Below are positions 42,398 to 50,389 of a DNA stretch of 64,000 bases, one piece after another. The translations under genes and the position numbers were made by a program. This DNA comes from Pseudomonas viridiflava. Its GTDB lineage: Bacteria; Pseudomonadota; Gammaproteobacteria; Pseudomonadales; Pseudomonadaceae. How positions within the stretch are numbered: the first letter of the stretch is position 1; each line of letters begins with the position of its first letter. The DNA lies in NCBI RefSeq assembly GCF_900582195.1, contig NZ_UTHA01000091.1, forward strand, positions 57,451 through 121,450, given 5' to 3'. The notes beneath the pieces are model-generated. The model was not told the DNA's origin. It made no database searches and saw only the letters and a program-made list of their open reading frames with translations.

Positions 42398-42410
42398 TAT
42401 GATAATCATA
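42398..42410. promoter_or_regulatory. Palindrome TATGATAATCATA in the HxlR/isochorismatase promoter
   Basis: Symmetric apart from the centre base, it lies between the two divergent start codons (42337 and 42436). It is a plausible HxlR operator or overlapping promoter element. The assignment rests on position and symmetry only. Confidence 0.45.
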
Positions 42411-42435
42411 GTAACTGTAAAAGAGGCAAGCCCTG

Positions 42436-42933
42436 ATGGCAGTAAACGATAGTCTTCCCGATACGCTGTGCCCGATTTCCCGGGCCGAGACGATCGTCGG
42501 CGACCGCTGGACCGTGCTGGTTTTGCGCGAGTTGTTCATGGCCAATCATCGCTATGACGAGATCCAGGCGCAGACCGGCGGTACGCCGCAAATGGTCGCT
42601 GCGCGGCTGAAGTGTCTGGAAGCGGATGGGCTGGTCGAGCGGCGCTTGTACAACGAGCGACCGAAACGCTACGAGTACCACCTCACCGCGAAAGGCGAGG
42701 CGTTCTACCCGGTGATCATTGCGCTGCGGGCGTGGGGAGAAACCTGGTGCAAAGCGCCGGAGGAGGGACTGGCGGTGAACATGATCCACAAAAACTGCAA
42801 CCACAGCGCCGGCCTCGGGCCGCTGTGCGAGCACTGTGGCGAACCGTTGCGTCGGGAAGATCTGATCAGCCAGCCACAAGCAGCCTACGCCGCCGAACGG
42901 CTGGCGCGGCGTCAAGCGTTCAAAGGCAAATAA
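42436..42933 (+). CDS. HxlR-family transcriptional regulator
   Basis: A 165-residue winged-helix regulator: CPISRAETIVGDRWTVLVLR (about residues 12-31) with the HxlR Cys, LKCLEADGLVERRLYNERP in the middle and YHLTAKGEAFYPVIIALRAW (about 79-98). The C-terminal extension has four Cys and a His (NCNH, CEHCGEPL near residues 119-136), which could bind a metal and is not found in the shortest HxlR proteins. Divergent from the isochorismatase-family gene, its probable target. Some HxlR members sense aldehydes, quinones or oxidants through Cys. Confidence 0.9.
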   Translation: MAVNDSLPDTLCPISRAETIVGDRWTVLVLRELFMANHRYDEIQAQTGGTPQMVAARLKCLEADGLVERRLYNERPKRYEYHLTAKGEAFYPVIIALRAWGETWCKAPEEGLAVNMIHKNCNHSAGLGPLCEHCGEPLRREDLISQPQAAYAAERLARRQAFKGK

Positions 42934-42939
42934 CCTCGA

Positions 42940-43563
42940 TCACGGCGTGCCGTTTCGACCGTGCAGCACGTAGCCGGGACGCGAGTTCAAGCGATCGTAG
43001 TAGGCTTTCACCGCGGCAAAATCCGGGTGAGCCAATGGTGTTTCGAACCAGCGGTTCACCGACAGCCCGATGGGAATGTCCGCCAGGGAAAACTGTTCGC
43101 CGCTGACGTAGGCGCCGGTCTTTTCCAGTTGCCGGTCGAGGATGGCCATGGTCTTCGACCATTGCTCAATGCCGTTCGCCAGCGCGGCATTGTCCTGATA
43201 GTCGGGCGACTGGCGCACCAGCGACATGAACGCGTACGACCACGAGCGATTCAGCTCCGACGCTTGCCAGTCGATCCACTGATCCACCCGCGCCCGGGTT
43301 TGCGCGTCAGTCGGATAAAGGTGCGAACCGTCATAACGTGCGGCCAGATAACGAATGATCGTGTTCGATTCCCACAAGGTGAAATCACCGTCCTGAATCA
43401 CCGGCACCATGGCGCAGGGATTGAGCGCGAGAAACTCCGGGTCGTCGGTCGATTTGAAGCCCGACCCCCAGTCTTCGCGCTCGAAAGGAATGTGCAATTC
43501 AGCGCAAGTCCACAGCACTTTGCGCACGTTGATCGATGAAGCTTTACCGAGTATTCGCAGCAT
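42940..43563 (-). CDS. Glutathione S-transferase family protein
   Basis: A 207-residue cytosolic GST: thioredoxin-like N-terminal domain ([20 protein letters not shown], catalytic-type Ser about residue 10; Cys20; cis-Pro in [11 protein letters not shown] in [12 protein letters not shown]) and an all-helical C-terminal domain from about residue 85 ([15 protein letters not shown]). The start at 43563 matches the family; the six residues upstream are not needed. It converges with the HxlR gene, six bases away. Role in detoxification is general. Confidence 0.91.
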   Translation of the reverse strand: MLRILGKASSINVRKVLWTCAELHIPFEREDWGSGFKSTDDPEFLALNPCAMVPVIQDGDFTLWESNTIIRYLAARYDGSHLYPTDAQTRARVDQWIDWQASELNRSWSYAFMSLVRQSPDYQDNAALANGIEQWSKTMAILDRQLEKTGAYVSGEQFSLADIPIGLSVNRWFETPLAHPDFAAVKAYYDRLNSRPGYVLHGRNGTP

Positions 43564-43620
43564 TGGATGTCCCTTACCCAATCGTTGTCAGGCGTAAACA
43601 AATACCACACCGCAACGGAG

Positions 43621-43643
43621 AAGGCCCGCACAGTGCGGGCCTT
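43621..43643. terminator. Hairpin between GST and the NCS1 permease gene
   Basis: AAGGCCCGCAC and GTGCGGGCCTT are a perfect 11 bp stem with a one-base loop, 20 bases after the permease stop codon on the minus strand. The following T content is modest. It probably terminates the permease transcript. Confidence 0.75.
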
Positions 43644-43663
43644 CTTTGCTTAGCGAATCAATC

Positions 43664-45079
43664 TCACAGACCGCCCGCCAGTTTCCCGCCCATCATCCGT
43701 CGACGGTAAGACGTGTCGCGGTTGGCCAGCCAGAAATACAGCGGCGAGGTCACCAGCAGTCCCACCAGCCAGGACAGATCCGCACCGTTGATGTGCGCCG
43801 ACACCGGGCCGACGTACAGCGGCGTGTTCATGAACGGGATCTGCACGGCGATGCCGACCGCGTAAGCCAGCAACGCCTGCGGGTTGTAGCGCCCGTAGAT
43901 GCCGCCGTCGACCTGAAAGATCGACTGGATGTCGTACTGGCCTTTGTGGATCGCGTAGAAGTCGATCAGGTTGATCGCCGTCCATGGCACCAGCACTACC
44001 AGCAACACCAGCACCATGTCGACGAAGTGGCCGATGAAGTCTTTCGAGGCACCGACGGCAGCAAAGCAGCAGGCCAGCAGCACGATGATCGAGATCACGG
44101 CGCGGCTCTTGGCGGTAGGAATCCAGCGGTAGGCAAAGGTCTGCACCAGGGTGATCAGCGACAGCACCGCGCCGTACAGGTTGAGGGCGTTGTGGCTGAT
44201 CACGCTGAGCAGGAACAGCACCAGCATCAGCGGGCCGATGGCGCCGGTGGCGAGTTTGACCGCGTCCATGGTGTCCATGCCTACCGGGGTTGCCAGCACG
44301 GCGACGGCACCGAAAATGAACGCCAGACTCGACCCCAGCGCTGAACCCAGATAGGTCGTCCAGAATGTCGACGAGACTTTGACGTCCGCCGGCAAGTAAC
44401 GCGAGTAGTCGGACACGTACGGCGCAAACGCGATCTGCCACAACGCGGCGAGTGACACGGTGGCCAGCCACCCGGAGAGGTTGAAGCTGCCCCGGGTGAG
44501 AAAGTCGTCAGTCTGGATATGGGTGAAGATGTAGCCGAAACCGACAACGATGCCGATCCCCAGCACCCAGGTGCCGATGCGGTTGAGCACGTGGATAAAA
44601 CGGTAGCCGATGATGCCGATAATCCCCGAACCGACTGCGCCAATGACGATGCCGACGGGCACCGGAACGCTGTCGACCACGCCGTGTAGCGACTTGCCTG
44701 CAAGGACGATGTTGGAAGCGAAGAAACCGATGTACATCACGCCAGCAATCAACACCACCAGCAATGCGCCGAGGGAACCGAACTGCGCGCGGCTCTGGAT
44801 CATCTGCGGAATGCCCATTTGCGGACCTTGCGCCGAGTGCAGCGCCATCAGCACGCCGCCGACCAGGTGGCCGACAAGAATCGCGACGATGCCCCAGACC
44901 AGATTCAAGTGAAACAACTGCACGCCCAGCGCACCGGTGACGATGGGCAACGGCGCGATGTTGCCACCGAACCAGAGCGTGAACAGATCCCTGACCTTTC
45001 CGTGGCGATCTTCGGGGGGCACGTATCCTATCGTGTGTTTTTCAATCAGCGGAGCGGAGGTTGCTGTTGGGGTAGCCAT
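43664..45079 (-). CDS. NCS1 family permease (purine/cytosine permease-like, CodB-like)
   Basis: A 471-residue membrane protein with about 12 helices in the NCS1 arrangement. Typical segments are FTLWFGGNIAPLPIVTGALG (about residues 37-56), the GPQMGIPQMIQSRAQFGSLG region near 90 (substrate gate) and APYVSDYSRYLP near 210. It would import a nucleobase, hydantoin, allantoin or a related nitrogen heterocycle. ATG 45079 follows TTGGAGTTCGTC. It is divergent from a LysR regulator next to a deacylase/DUF1028/RidA/flavin monooxygenase set, suggesting that it imports the substrate of that pathway. Confidence 0.88.
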   Translation of the reverse strand: MATPTATSAPLIEKHTIGYVPPEDRHGKVRDLFTLWFGGNIAPLPIVTGALGVQLFHLNLVWGIVAILVGHLVGGVLMALHSAQGPQMGIPQMIQSRAQFGSLGALLVVLIAGVMYIGFFASNIVLAGKSLHGVVDSVPVPVGIVIGAVGSGIIGIIGYRFIHVLNRIGTWVLGIGIVVGFGYIFTHIQTDDFLTRGSFNLSGWLATVSLAALWQIAFAPYVSDYSRYLPADVKVSSTFWTTYLGSALGSSLAFIFGAVAVLATPVGMDTMDAVKLATGAIGPLMLVLFLLSVISHNALNLYGAVLSLITLVQTFAYRWIPTAKSRAVISIIVLLACCFAAVGASKDFIGHFVDMVLVLLVVLVPWTAINLIDFYAIHKGQYDIQSIFQVDGGIYGRYNPQALLAYAVGIAVQIPFMNTPLYVGPVSAHINGADLSWLVGLLVTSPLYFWLANRDTSYRRRMMGGKLAGGL

Positions 45080-45314
45080 GACGAACTCCAAGGCAAGGAT
45101 GAGTACGTGGACGTACTTCGGCAAGCACCGGCACGGGCGGCGCATTTCTTGTTGAAGTGATCATGTGCAAAGCGTCGGGATTGATAAATTAGTAAGTTTG
45201 TTGCTTCAGACCTTAAAAAAAATATGCTTGGGCTGGGGCCCGCGTCCGGTATGTTCAAGCTTGATCGTGCGCCAGGGAAACAGGGCGAACACTCGCGCTC
45301 TTCGGGAGACTCAC

Positions 45315-46226
45315 ATGGCCGCTTACAACCTGCGCCAGCTCAAATACTTTGTCACCACGGCCGACTGCGGCAGCGTCGCCGAAGCCTCGCGCAAGCTCTA
45401 CATCGCCCAGCCGTCGGTCTCTACCGCCATCAAGCATTTGGAAGAAAGTTTCGGCGTGCAGTTGTTCATCCGTCACCACGCCCAAGGGGTGTCGCTGACG
45501 CCCAGTGGCTCGCGGTTCTATCGCAAGGCACTGGAGCTGTTGCGGGTGGCTCACGAGTTCGAGCAGAACGCTTTGGCCGACAACGACGTGGTGGCGGGGC
45601 AGATCGATATCGGTTGTTTCGAAACCGTCGCGCCGCTGTATCTGCCGCGTCTGATTGCCGGGTTCAAGGCGCGTTGGCCGGGGGTGGAAATCCGCATTCG
45701 TGACGGTGAGCAACAGGAGTTGGTGCAGGCACTGACCGCCGGCAGTATCGATGTGGCGATGATGTTCGAGCACGATCTGGACAGCACTATCGAAACCGCG
45801 CCGCTGATGCCGCCGCAGCAGCCTTATGCGTTGCTGCCGGCCAGCCATCGCTTCGCGCAACAGGCGAAAGTCTCGCTGCATGACCTGGTGCTGGAACCGA
45901 TGATCCTGCTCGACGTGGTGCCGAGCCGCACCTATTTTGTGAGCATCTTCGAAGAACGCGGGTTGACGCCCAACATCGTCTTCAGCTCACCGTCGATCGA
46001 GATGGTGCGTGGCATGGTCGGCAACGGTTTCGGTTTTTCGATTCTGGTGACCAAACCGTTCAGCGATTACACCTACGACGGTCAGCAAGTGGTGTGTGTG
46101 CCGCTGGCGGAAGACGTCACCGGTTCGGGATTGTCGGCAGCCTGGCTGCGGCGGGTGCAACTGACCAAACCGGCGCAGTTGTTTGTCGATCATTGCCGCG
46201 AGGAGTTGGCTCGACTGCACTCGTGA
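45315..46226 (+). CDS. LysR-family regulator of the permease/deacylase locus
   Basis: A 303-residue regulator: HTH at about residues 1-60 (MAAYNLRQLKYFVTTADCGS, then VAEASRKLYIAQPSVSTAIK), effector domain from about 92. GGGAGA precedes ATG 45315; the frame is open 50 codons upstream through sequence without coding character. Flanked by the divergent permease and the convergent M20 deacylase, it is the only regulator of this locus. Effector unknown. Confidence 0.91.
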   Translation: MAAYNLRQLKYFVTTADCGSVAEASRKLYIAQPSVSTAIKHLEESFGVQLFIRHHAQGVSLTPSGSRFYRKALELLRVAHEFEQNALADNDVVAGQIDIGCFETVAPLYLPRLIAGFKARWPGVEIRIRDGEQQELVQALTAGSIDVAMMFEHDLDSTIETAPLMPPQQPYALLPASHRFAQQAKVSLHDLVLEPMILLDVVPSRTYFVSIFEERGLTPNIVFSSPSIEMVRGMVGNGFGFSILVTKPFSDYTYDGQQVVCVPLAEDVTGSGLSAAWLRRVQLTKPAQLFVDHCREELARLHS

Positions 46227-46244
46227 GTGCCGTCGGGCCGTTGT

Positions 46245-47393
46245 TCAGAGGCTGATAAAGGACAGCATCCGTTGCAGCATGGCATCGCACGACTGCAGTT
46301 GATCGAGGCTGACAAACTCATCGGGTTTATGGCCCTGGTCCATGCTGCCGGGTCCGCAGACCACGGTGGGAATACCCACCGCATCAAACAACCCGCCCTC
46401 AGTGCCAAACGCCACGGTGCCGAAATCCTTTGAACCGCAGAAGGCGGAAATCAACTCGGCGGCCTGACTGTGCGCATCGGTGGCCAGCCCCGGATACGCC
46501 GACAAGGCGCTGAAGCGGATATCACTCTGCGCACTGACCGCGCGCATACGCGGCAGCACTTCGCGTTCGGCGTAGGCTTTCAGCGCCTCGGCAACCTGCG
46601 CCGGATCCTGCGAGGGCAGGGCGCGGATTTCGAAATCGAAACGGCAATCGGCCGGCACGATATTCAAGGCCTTGCCGCCGCTGATCACGCCGGTTTGCAC
46701 CGTGCTGTAGGGCGGATCGAAGCGCGCATCGTGATGCTCCGGCGCTTTCAGTTGCCGACCGAGACGGCCCAGTTCAGCGATCAGTTCGGCGGCGTACTCA
46801 ATGGCATTGACGCCGAGTGGCGCATAGGCCGAATGACAAGGATGGCCGTGCACATCGCAGCGCATTGCCAGTTTGCCCTTGTGACCAAGCACCGGTTTCA
46901 GTTCGGTCGGCTCGCCGATGATGCACAGCAACGGTTTGATCGGGCGTTGCTGCAAGACCTTGAGCAACGAACGCACGCCGAGGCAGCCAACCTCTTCGTC
47001 GTACGACAGGGCAATGTGTACCGGCAGACGCAACGACGCCTGCACCAGCGCCGGCACCAACGCCAGCACGCAGGCGATATAGCCCTTCATGTCTGCGGTA
47101 CCGCGCCCGAAGACTTTGCCGTCACGCTCGGTCAGTTCGAACGGCGGCAGCGTCCACGGCTGGCCATCGACCGGCACCACATCGGTGTGGCCGGACAGCA
47201 CGATGCCCGGTTGATCCACCGGGCCGATCGTGGCGAACAGGTTGGCTTTGCTGCGCTCGTCGTTATAGATCAGTGCGCATGGCACGTCGAAACCTTCGAG
47301 ATAATCGCGAACGAATTCGATCATTTGCAAGTTGGATTCGCGGCTGGTGGTATCGAAACCCACGAGCGCCTTGAGCAACTCGACGCTGTTCAT
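46245..47393 (-). CDS. M20 family deacylase (acetylornithine deacetylase/ArgE-like)
   Basis: A 382-residue zinc amidohydrolase. Metal ligands appear in order: LSGHTDVVPVDG (about residues 66-77, His), FGRGTADMKGYI (about 94-105, Asp), DEEVGCLG (about 131-138, Glu pair) and CIIGEPTELKPV (about 157-168); a late GPGSMDQGHKPDE carries the C-terminal His. The length fits ArgE. Location beside DUF1028 (overlap four bases), RidA and a flavin monooxygenase suggests removal of an acyl group in a degradation route rather than arginine synthesis. Specificity is not decided by sequence. Confidence 0.9.
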   Translation of the reverse strand: MNSVELLKALVGFDTTSRESNLQMIEFVRDYLEGFDVPCALIYNDERSKANLFATIGPVDQPGIVLSGHTDVVPVDGQPWTLPPFELTERDGKVFGRGTADMKGYIACVLALVPALVQASLRLPVHIALSYDEEVGCLGVRSLLKVLQQRPIKPLLCIIGEPTELKPVLGHKGKLAMRCDVHGHPCHSAYAPLGVNAIEYAAELIAELGRLGRQLKAPEHHDARFDPPYSTVQTGVISGGKALNIVPADCRFDFEIRALPSQDPAQVAEALKAYAEREVLPRMRAVSAQSDIRFSALSAYPGLATDAHSQAAELISAFCGSKDFGTVAFGTEGGLFDAVGIPTVVCGPGSMDQGHKPDEFVSLDQLQSCDAMLQRMLSFISL

Positions 47394-48067
47394 CGATCAT
47401 CCCCGGCTACCCCATAACCCGGCGCCTTGGCTGGATTGAGGGCGCGGTCGATGTAGTCCTGAAGTTGTGGCTCATAAGCATCCCAGAGCTGTTGCAACTG
47501 GCCGATCGGGTTTTCGTCGGCCCAGTCGACGCGCAGGTTGACGATCGGCCAGGTTTGCTCGCCGACCACCACAACGGCGGCGGAGTGCACCGGGCCGGCT
47601 TCGCCACCGAGGGCTTGTGCGGCGTGCAGGGCCTTGAGCAGGCGATTGGCGAGTTGACCTTCGCCGTCCTCGAAGGCGCTGACCATCGCTTCGATCACCG
47701 AACGCCCGGCGAGCATGTTACCGGCGGCGACGCACTGTTCGCCGGTGACGGCGTTGTGCACGCCGAGGGTTTGCGCACCGCTGAAATGTGCGGTCTGGCC
47801 GAGGTGGTTGATCGCAGTAATCTGGCGGTACTGGCTGTAGCCGTTGCGCGTGAGCACCTTGTCCAACGCATCGTCAGGGGCTATACCTTGCTCCATCAGC
47901 GCAAGGACTTCCGGGCCGAGAGACGGCAGGGTGATGTTCTGGCTCGACACCGCGCCAACGCCGGGCAACAGCCACGGACAGCGTGCGCCGACGGCGATGC
48001 TGGAGGAACTGATGGCGACACCGAACTGGCCGGTTTCGGCGCAGCGGGCTGCGATTGAAAAGGTCAT
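47390..48067 (-). CDS. DUF1028 family protein (Ntn-hydrolase-like)
   Basis: A 225-residue DUF1028 protein: MTFSIAARCAETGQFGVAIS start, GARCPWLLPGVGAVSSQNIT (about residues 27-46) and the central GEQCVAAGNMLAGRSVIEAM (about 109-128). The family is predicted to adopt an N-terminal-nucleophile hydrolase-like fold and is often found beside peptidases, M20 deacylases and RidA proteins; its reaction is unknown. Its stop overlaps the deacylase start. A REP pair separates it from ridA upstream. Confidence 0.88.
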   Translation of the reverse strand: MTFSIAARCAETGQFGVAISSSSIAVGARCPWLLPGVGAVSSQNITLPSLGPEVLALMEQGIAPDDALDKVLTRNGYSQYRQITAINHLGQTAHFSGAQTLGVHNAVTGEQCVAAGNMLAGRSVIEAMVSAFEDGEGQLANRLLKALHAAQALGGEAGPVHSAAVVVVGEQTWPIVNLRVDWADENPIGQLQQLWDAYEPQLQDYIDRALNPAKAPGYGVAGDDR

Positions 48068-48091
48068 CTAATGAACTCCTTGTGTGTCTGG

Positions 48092-48169
48092 GCTGGCCTC
48101 TTCGCGAGCAGGCTCGCTCCCACAATGAAATGCGTTGCAAATGTGGGAGCGAGCCTGCTCGCGAAGGCC
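48092..48169. repeat. Paired inverted REP elements inside a probable operon
   Basis: TTCGCGAGCAGGCTCGCTCCCAC near 48101-48123 and GTGGGAGCGAGCCTGCTCGCGA near 48143-48164, about 20 bases apart. Unlike the other REP pairs in the window it lies between two genes of the same strand (ridA and DUF1028), so it may reduce or uncouple expression of the downstream genes or protect the upstream mRNA. Confidence 0.88.
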
Positions 48170-48187
48170 ATAACGCGGTGAACCTGC

Positions 48188-48604
48188 TTACTCAGGAATC
48201 ACCGCAATCACATCAATCTCCATCAGCCACTGCGGCTGCCCCAATGCCGATACCACCAACCCGGTGGAAATCGGGAACACACCTTTGAGCCATTTGCCGA
48301 CTTCGCCATACACCGCCTCGCGATAGCGCGGGTCGATCAGGTAAGTCGTGGTTTTGACGATATGACTCATGTCACTGCCGGCTTCTTCGAGCAGTTGCTT
48401 CACGTTGCGCATAGCCTGTTCGGCCTGCGCACGCGGGTCGCCGAGACCGACCAGATTGCCGTCGAAATCCGTGCCGACCTGACCGCGCACATACACGGTG
48501 TTGCCGGCACGCACGGCCTGGCACAGGTCGTTGTCCAGTGTCTGGTTCGGGTAGGTGTCTTTAGTGTTGAACATGCGGATACGCGTGTGGGTGGGCTGGC
48601 TCAT
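48188..48604 (-). CDS. RidA family imine/enamine deaminase-like protein
   Basis: A 138-residue Rid-superfamily protein (MSQPTHTRIRMFNTKDTYPN start). Family marks are VYVRGQVGTDFDGN (about residues 38-51), AEQAMRNVKQLLEEAGSDMS near 63 and the C-terminal ALGQPQWLMEIDVIAVIPE. The usual RidA active Arg (about residue 105 in classic RidA, in a NxPxR context) is not evident: the corresponding GLVVSALGQPQWLMEIDV lacks it. So it belongs to a Rid group other than archetypal RidA. AGGAGCG lies 5-6 bases before ATG 48604. It follows a flavin monooxygenase, whose imine or hydroxylamine product it may handle. Confidence 0.87.
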   Translation of the reverse strand: MSQPTHTRIRMFNTKDTYPNQTLDNDLCQAVRAGNTVYVRGQVGTDFDGNLVGLGDPRAQAEQAMRNVKQLLEEAGSDMSHIVKTTTYLIDPRYREAVYGEVGKWLKGVFPISTGLVVSALGQPQWLMEIDVIAVIPE

Positions 48605-48662
48605 GGAACGCTCCTGAAGAAGGTTTGCCCCGGCGCAATCGGCACCGGCGCGAAAAGGGCTG

Positions 48663-49982
48663 TCAAGCGTCGACGGTGTCGGCGGCTTTGCTGTGAATGT
48701 TCTGGTGCAGCTCGGCTTCACGCTGTTCGGCATCGCGGTAGTCGAGGTACTTGCGCTGGGTGGCGATGTGATCGGCGACATGCTTGGCGTCGTGCCACAC
48801 GCCCCAGATAAATGACGAACCCCGGCGCGACTGCCACGGTAGCCCGAGGAAATACACCCCCGGCTCGCTCGACACGCCGCGCTGATGCACAGGCTTGCCC
48901 TTGTCATCGAACGCTGCGACCTGCAACCACGAGTAATCCACCGCAAACCCGGTGGCCCAGATGATCGAGGTGACGCCAGCCTTGGCCAGATCCAGATCGG
49001 CCAGCGGATTTTTCACGCACTCGGGGTCGGGATAGGTTTCGCGCGCTTCCGGTTCTTCCGGCAGATCGAGGCCGTTGCGTTCGATATAGGCGTCCGCGGC
49101 ATCGAGCAGTGCCAGATAATTTTCGTCACCGCGAGTGAGGTTTCCGACCAGGTCCTGCTTGAAGGTCACCACGCCGTTATTGAACGATTCGGTGACGCCG
49201 ACCAGGGTCATGCCGCGATGGGCCAGACCACGGAAATCGATGGTGCGACCGCCATGGGCACCGCTGACCGCGATGGTCACATGCTCGCGACCCGGTTTCA
49301 TCGCCGCTTGATCCCACTCGCCAAGCACGCCCAGCCACCAGCAGAAATCACGATTGCGATAGGCGCGCGGTGGGCGGTCGTGGGCGCCAACCGACAGGTA
49401 AACCTGCTTGCCGGAACGTTGCAGTTCATCGGCGATCTGCACGCCGGAAGAACCGGCACCGACCACCAGCACGGCACCCGCTGGCAATTGCTGCGGGTTG
49501 CGATAGTCAGCGGAGTGGATCTGCAACAGACGATCGTCTTGCGGGGCAATCGCCGGGATCACCGGTTTCTGAAACGGGCCGGTAGCGGCCACGACACGGT
49601 TGGCTTCGATCACACCTTCGGAGGTCTCGACAGTGAACCCCGGACGACCGACATTGCGCACCACGCTTTTCACTTCAACGCCAGTACGGATCGGCGCCTT
49701 GAATTTCTTTGCATAGGCTTCGAAGTAGTCGGCAACGCGCTCTTTCGGGGCGAAAGCGTCGGGATCGACGTCATCGAATTCCAGGCCAGGAAAGCGGTCG
49801 TGCCACGCCGGGCCGTTGGCAACCAGCGAATCCCAGCGTCCGGTGCGCCAGCGTTCGGCAATGCGATTGCGCTCCAGCACCAGGTGCGGCACAGCGAGTT
49901 TGCTCAGGTGCTCGCTCATGGCGACGCCTGCCTGGCCAGCACCCACGATCAGCGTGTCGGTTTTTATTATTTCAGGGGTCAT
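48663..49982 (-). CDS. Flavin-containing monooxygenase-type oxidoreductase
   Basis: A 439-residue FAD/NADPH enzyme: FAD motif LIVGAGQAGVAMSEHL (about residues 11-26), a HSADYR segment near 156 corresponding to the FMO fingerprint (HxxxY present, the FxG part changed) and the NADPH motif VLVVGAGSSGVQIADELQ (about 171-188). The C-terminal WATGFAVDYSWL near 345 is a late FAD-contact motif. It is first in the run FMO-ridA-DUF1028-M20 on the minus strand and probably oxygenates a nitrogen or sulfur atom, or an aldehyde, of the locus substrate. Confidence 0.88.
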   Translation of the reverse strand: MTPEIIKTDTLIVGAGQAGVAMSEHLSKLAVPHLVLERNRIAERWRTGRWDSLVANGPAWHDRFPGLEFDDVDPDAFAPKERVADYFEAYAKKFKAPIRTGVEVKSVVRNVGRPGFTVETSEGVIEANRVVAATGPFQKPVIPAIAPQDDRLLQIHSADYRNPQQLPAGAVLVVGAGSSGVQIADELQRSGKQVYLSVGAHDRPPRAYRNRDFCWWLGVLGEWDQAAMKPGREHVTIAVSGAHGGRTIDFRGLAHRGMTLVGVTESFNNGVVTFKQDLVGNLTRGDENYLALLDAADAYIERNGLDLPEEPEARETYPDPECVKNPLADLDLAKAGVTSIIWATGFAVDYSWLQVAAFDDKGKPVHQRGVSSEPGVYFLGLPWQSRRGSSFIWGVWHDAKHVADHIATQRKYLDYRDAEQREAELHQNIHSKAADTVDA

Positions 49983-50389
49983 CTCTACATCCTTCCTAGC
50001 AAGGCAGTGGGATTCGGGCCGCTGTTGGCTTGTCCGTTTTGCTTGAGGTCAGACTAGGGAGGAGGGGGATATCGGTAAAATATTATTAAGCTGGGATGTG
50101 AAGATAAAAATCTGATGCAGCGCAACAAAATCCTTTGAACTCGGGGGAGGCGCTGACTCTTCGCATTCGCGGGCGAAAAAATGGCGAATACATTTTTTCA
50201 GTGCCTTTGTCCCTTTGAAGCACCGCCGACCAGTTCACAGTAGGCTCGCAGTTACCCGGAACATGGCCAGCGCGCACACTGAAATCTCATATTTTTGCGC
50301 AGTCGAAGGTATGGCGTGGGACGCCGTTGACCCCGTCGTTGACGTTCCGCGCGTTGGGTTGTCACCGCGAAAGTGCAAGAAAAATCTTG
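49983..50389. other. Intergenic region, about 400 bases, at the border of a low-G+C patch
   Basis: It contains the promoter side of the flavin monooxygenase gene (GATATCGGTAAAATATTATTAAG around 50070-50092, A+T-rich) and then sequence without convincing ORFs; short frames such as 50215-50406 plus lack ribosome sites. I found no tRNA, direct repeat or integrase. It marks the transition to the unusual two-gene operon that follows. Confidence 0.5.

Noticed and set aside
50100..50389. Possible attachment site or tRNA at the edge of the low-G+C operon
   Set aside because: No cloverleaf, no flanking direct repeat and no integrase could be found.
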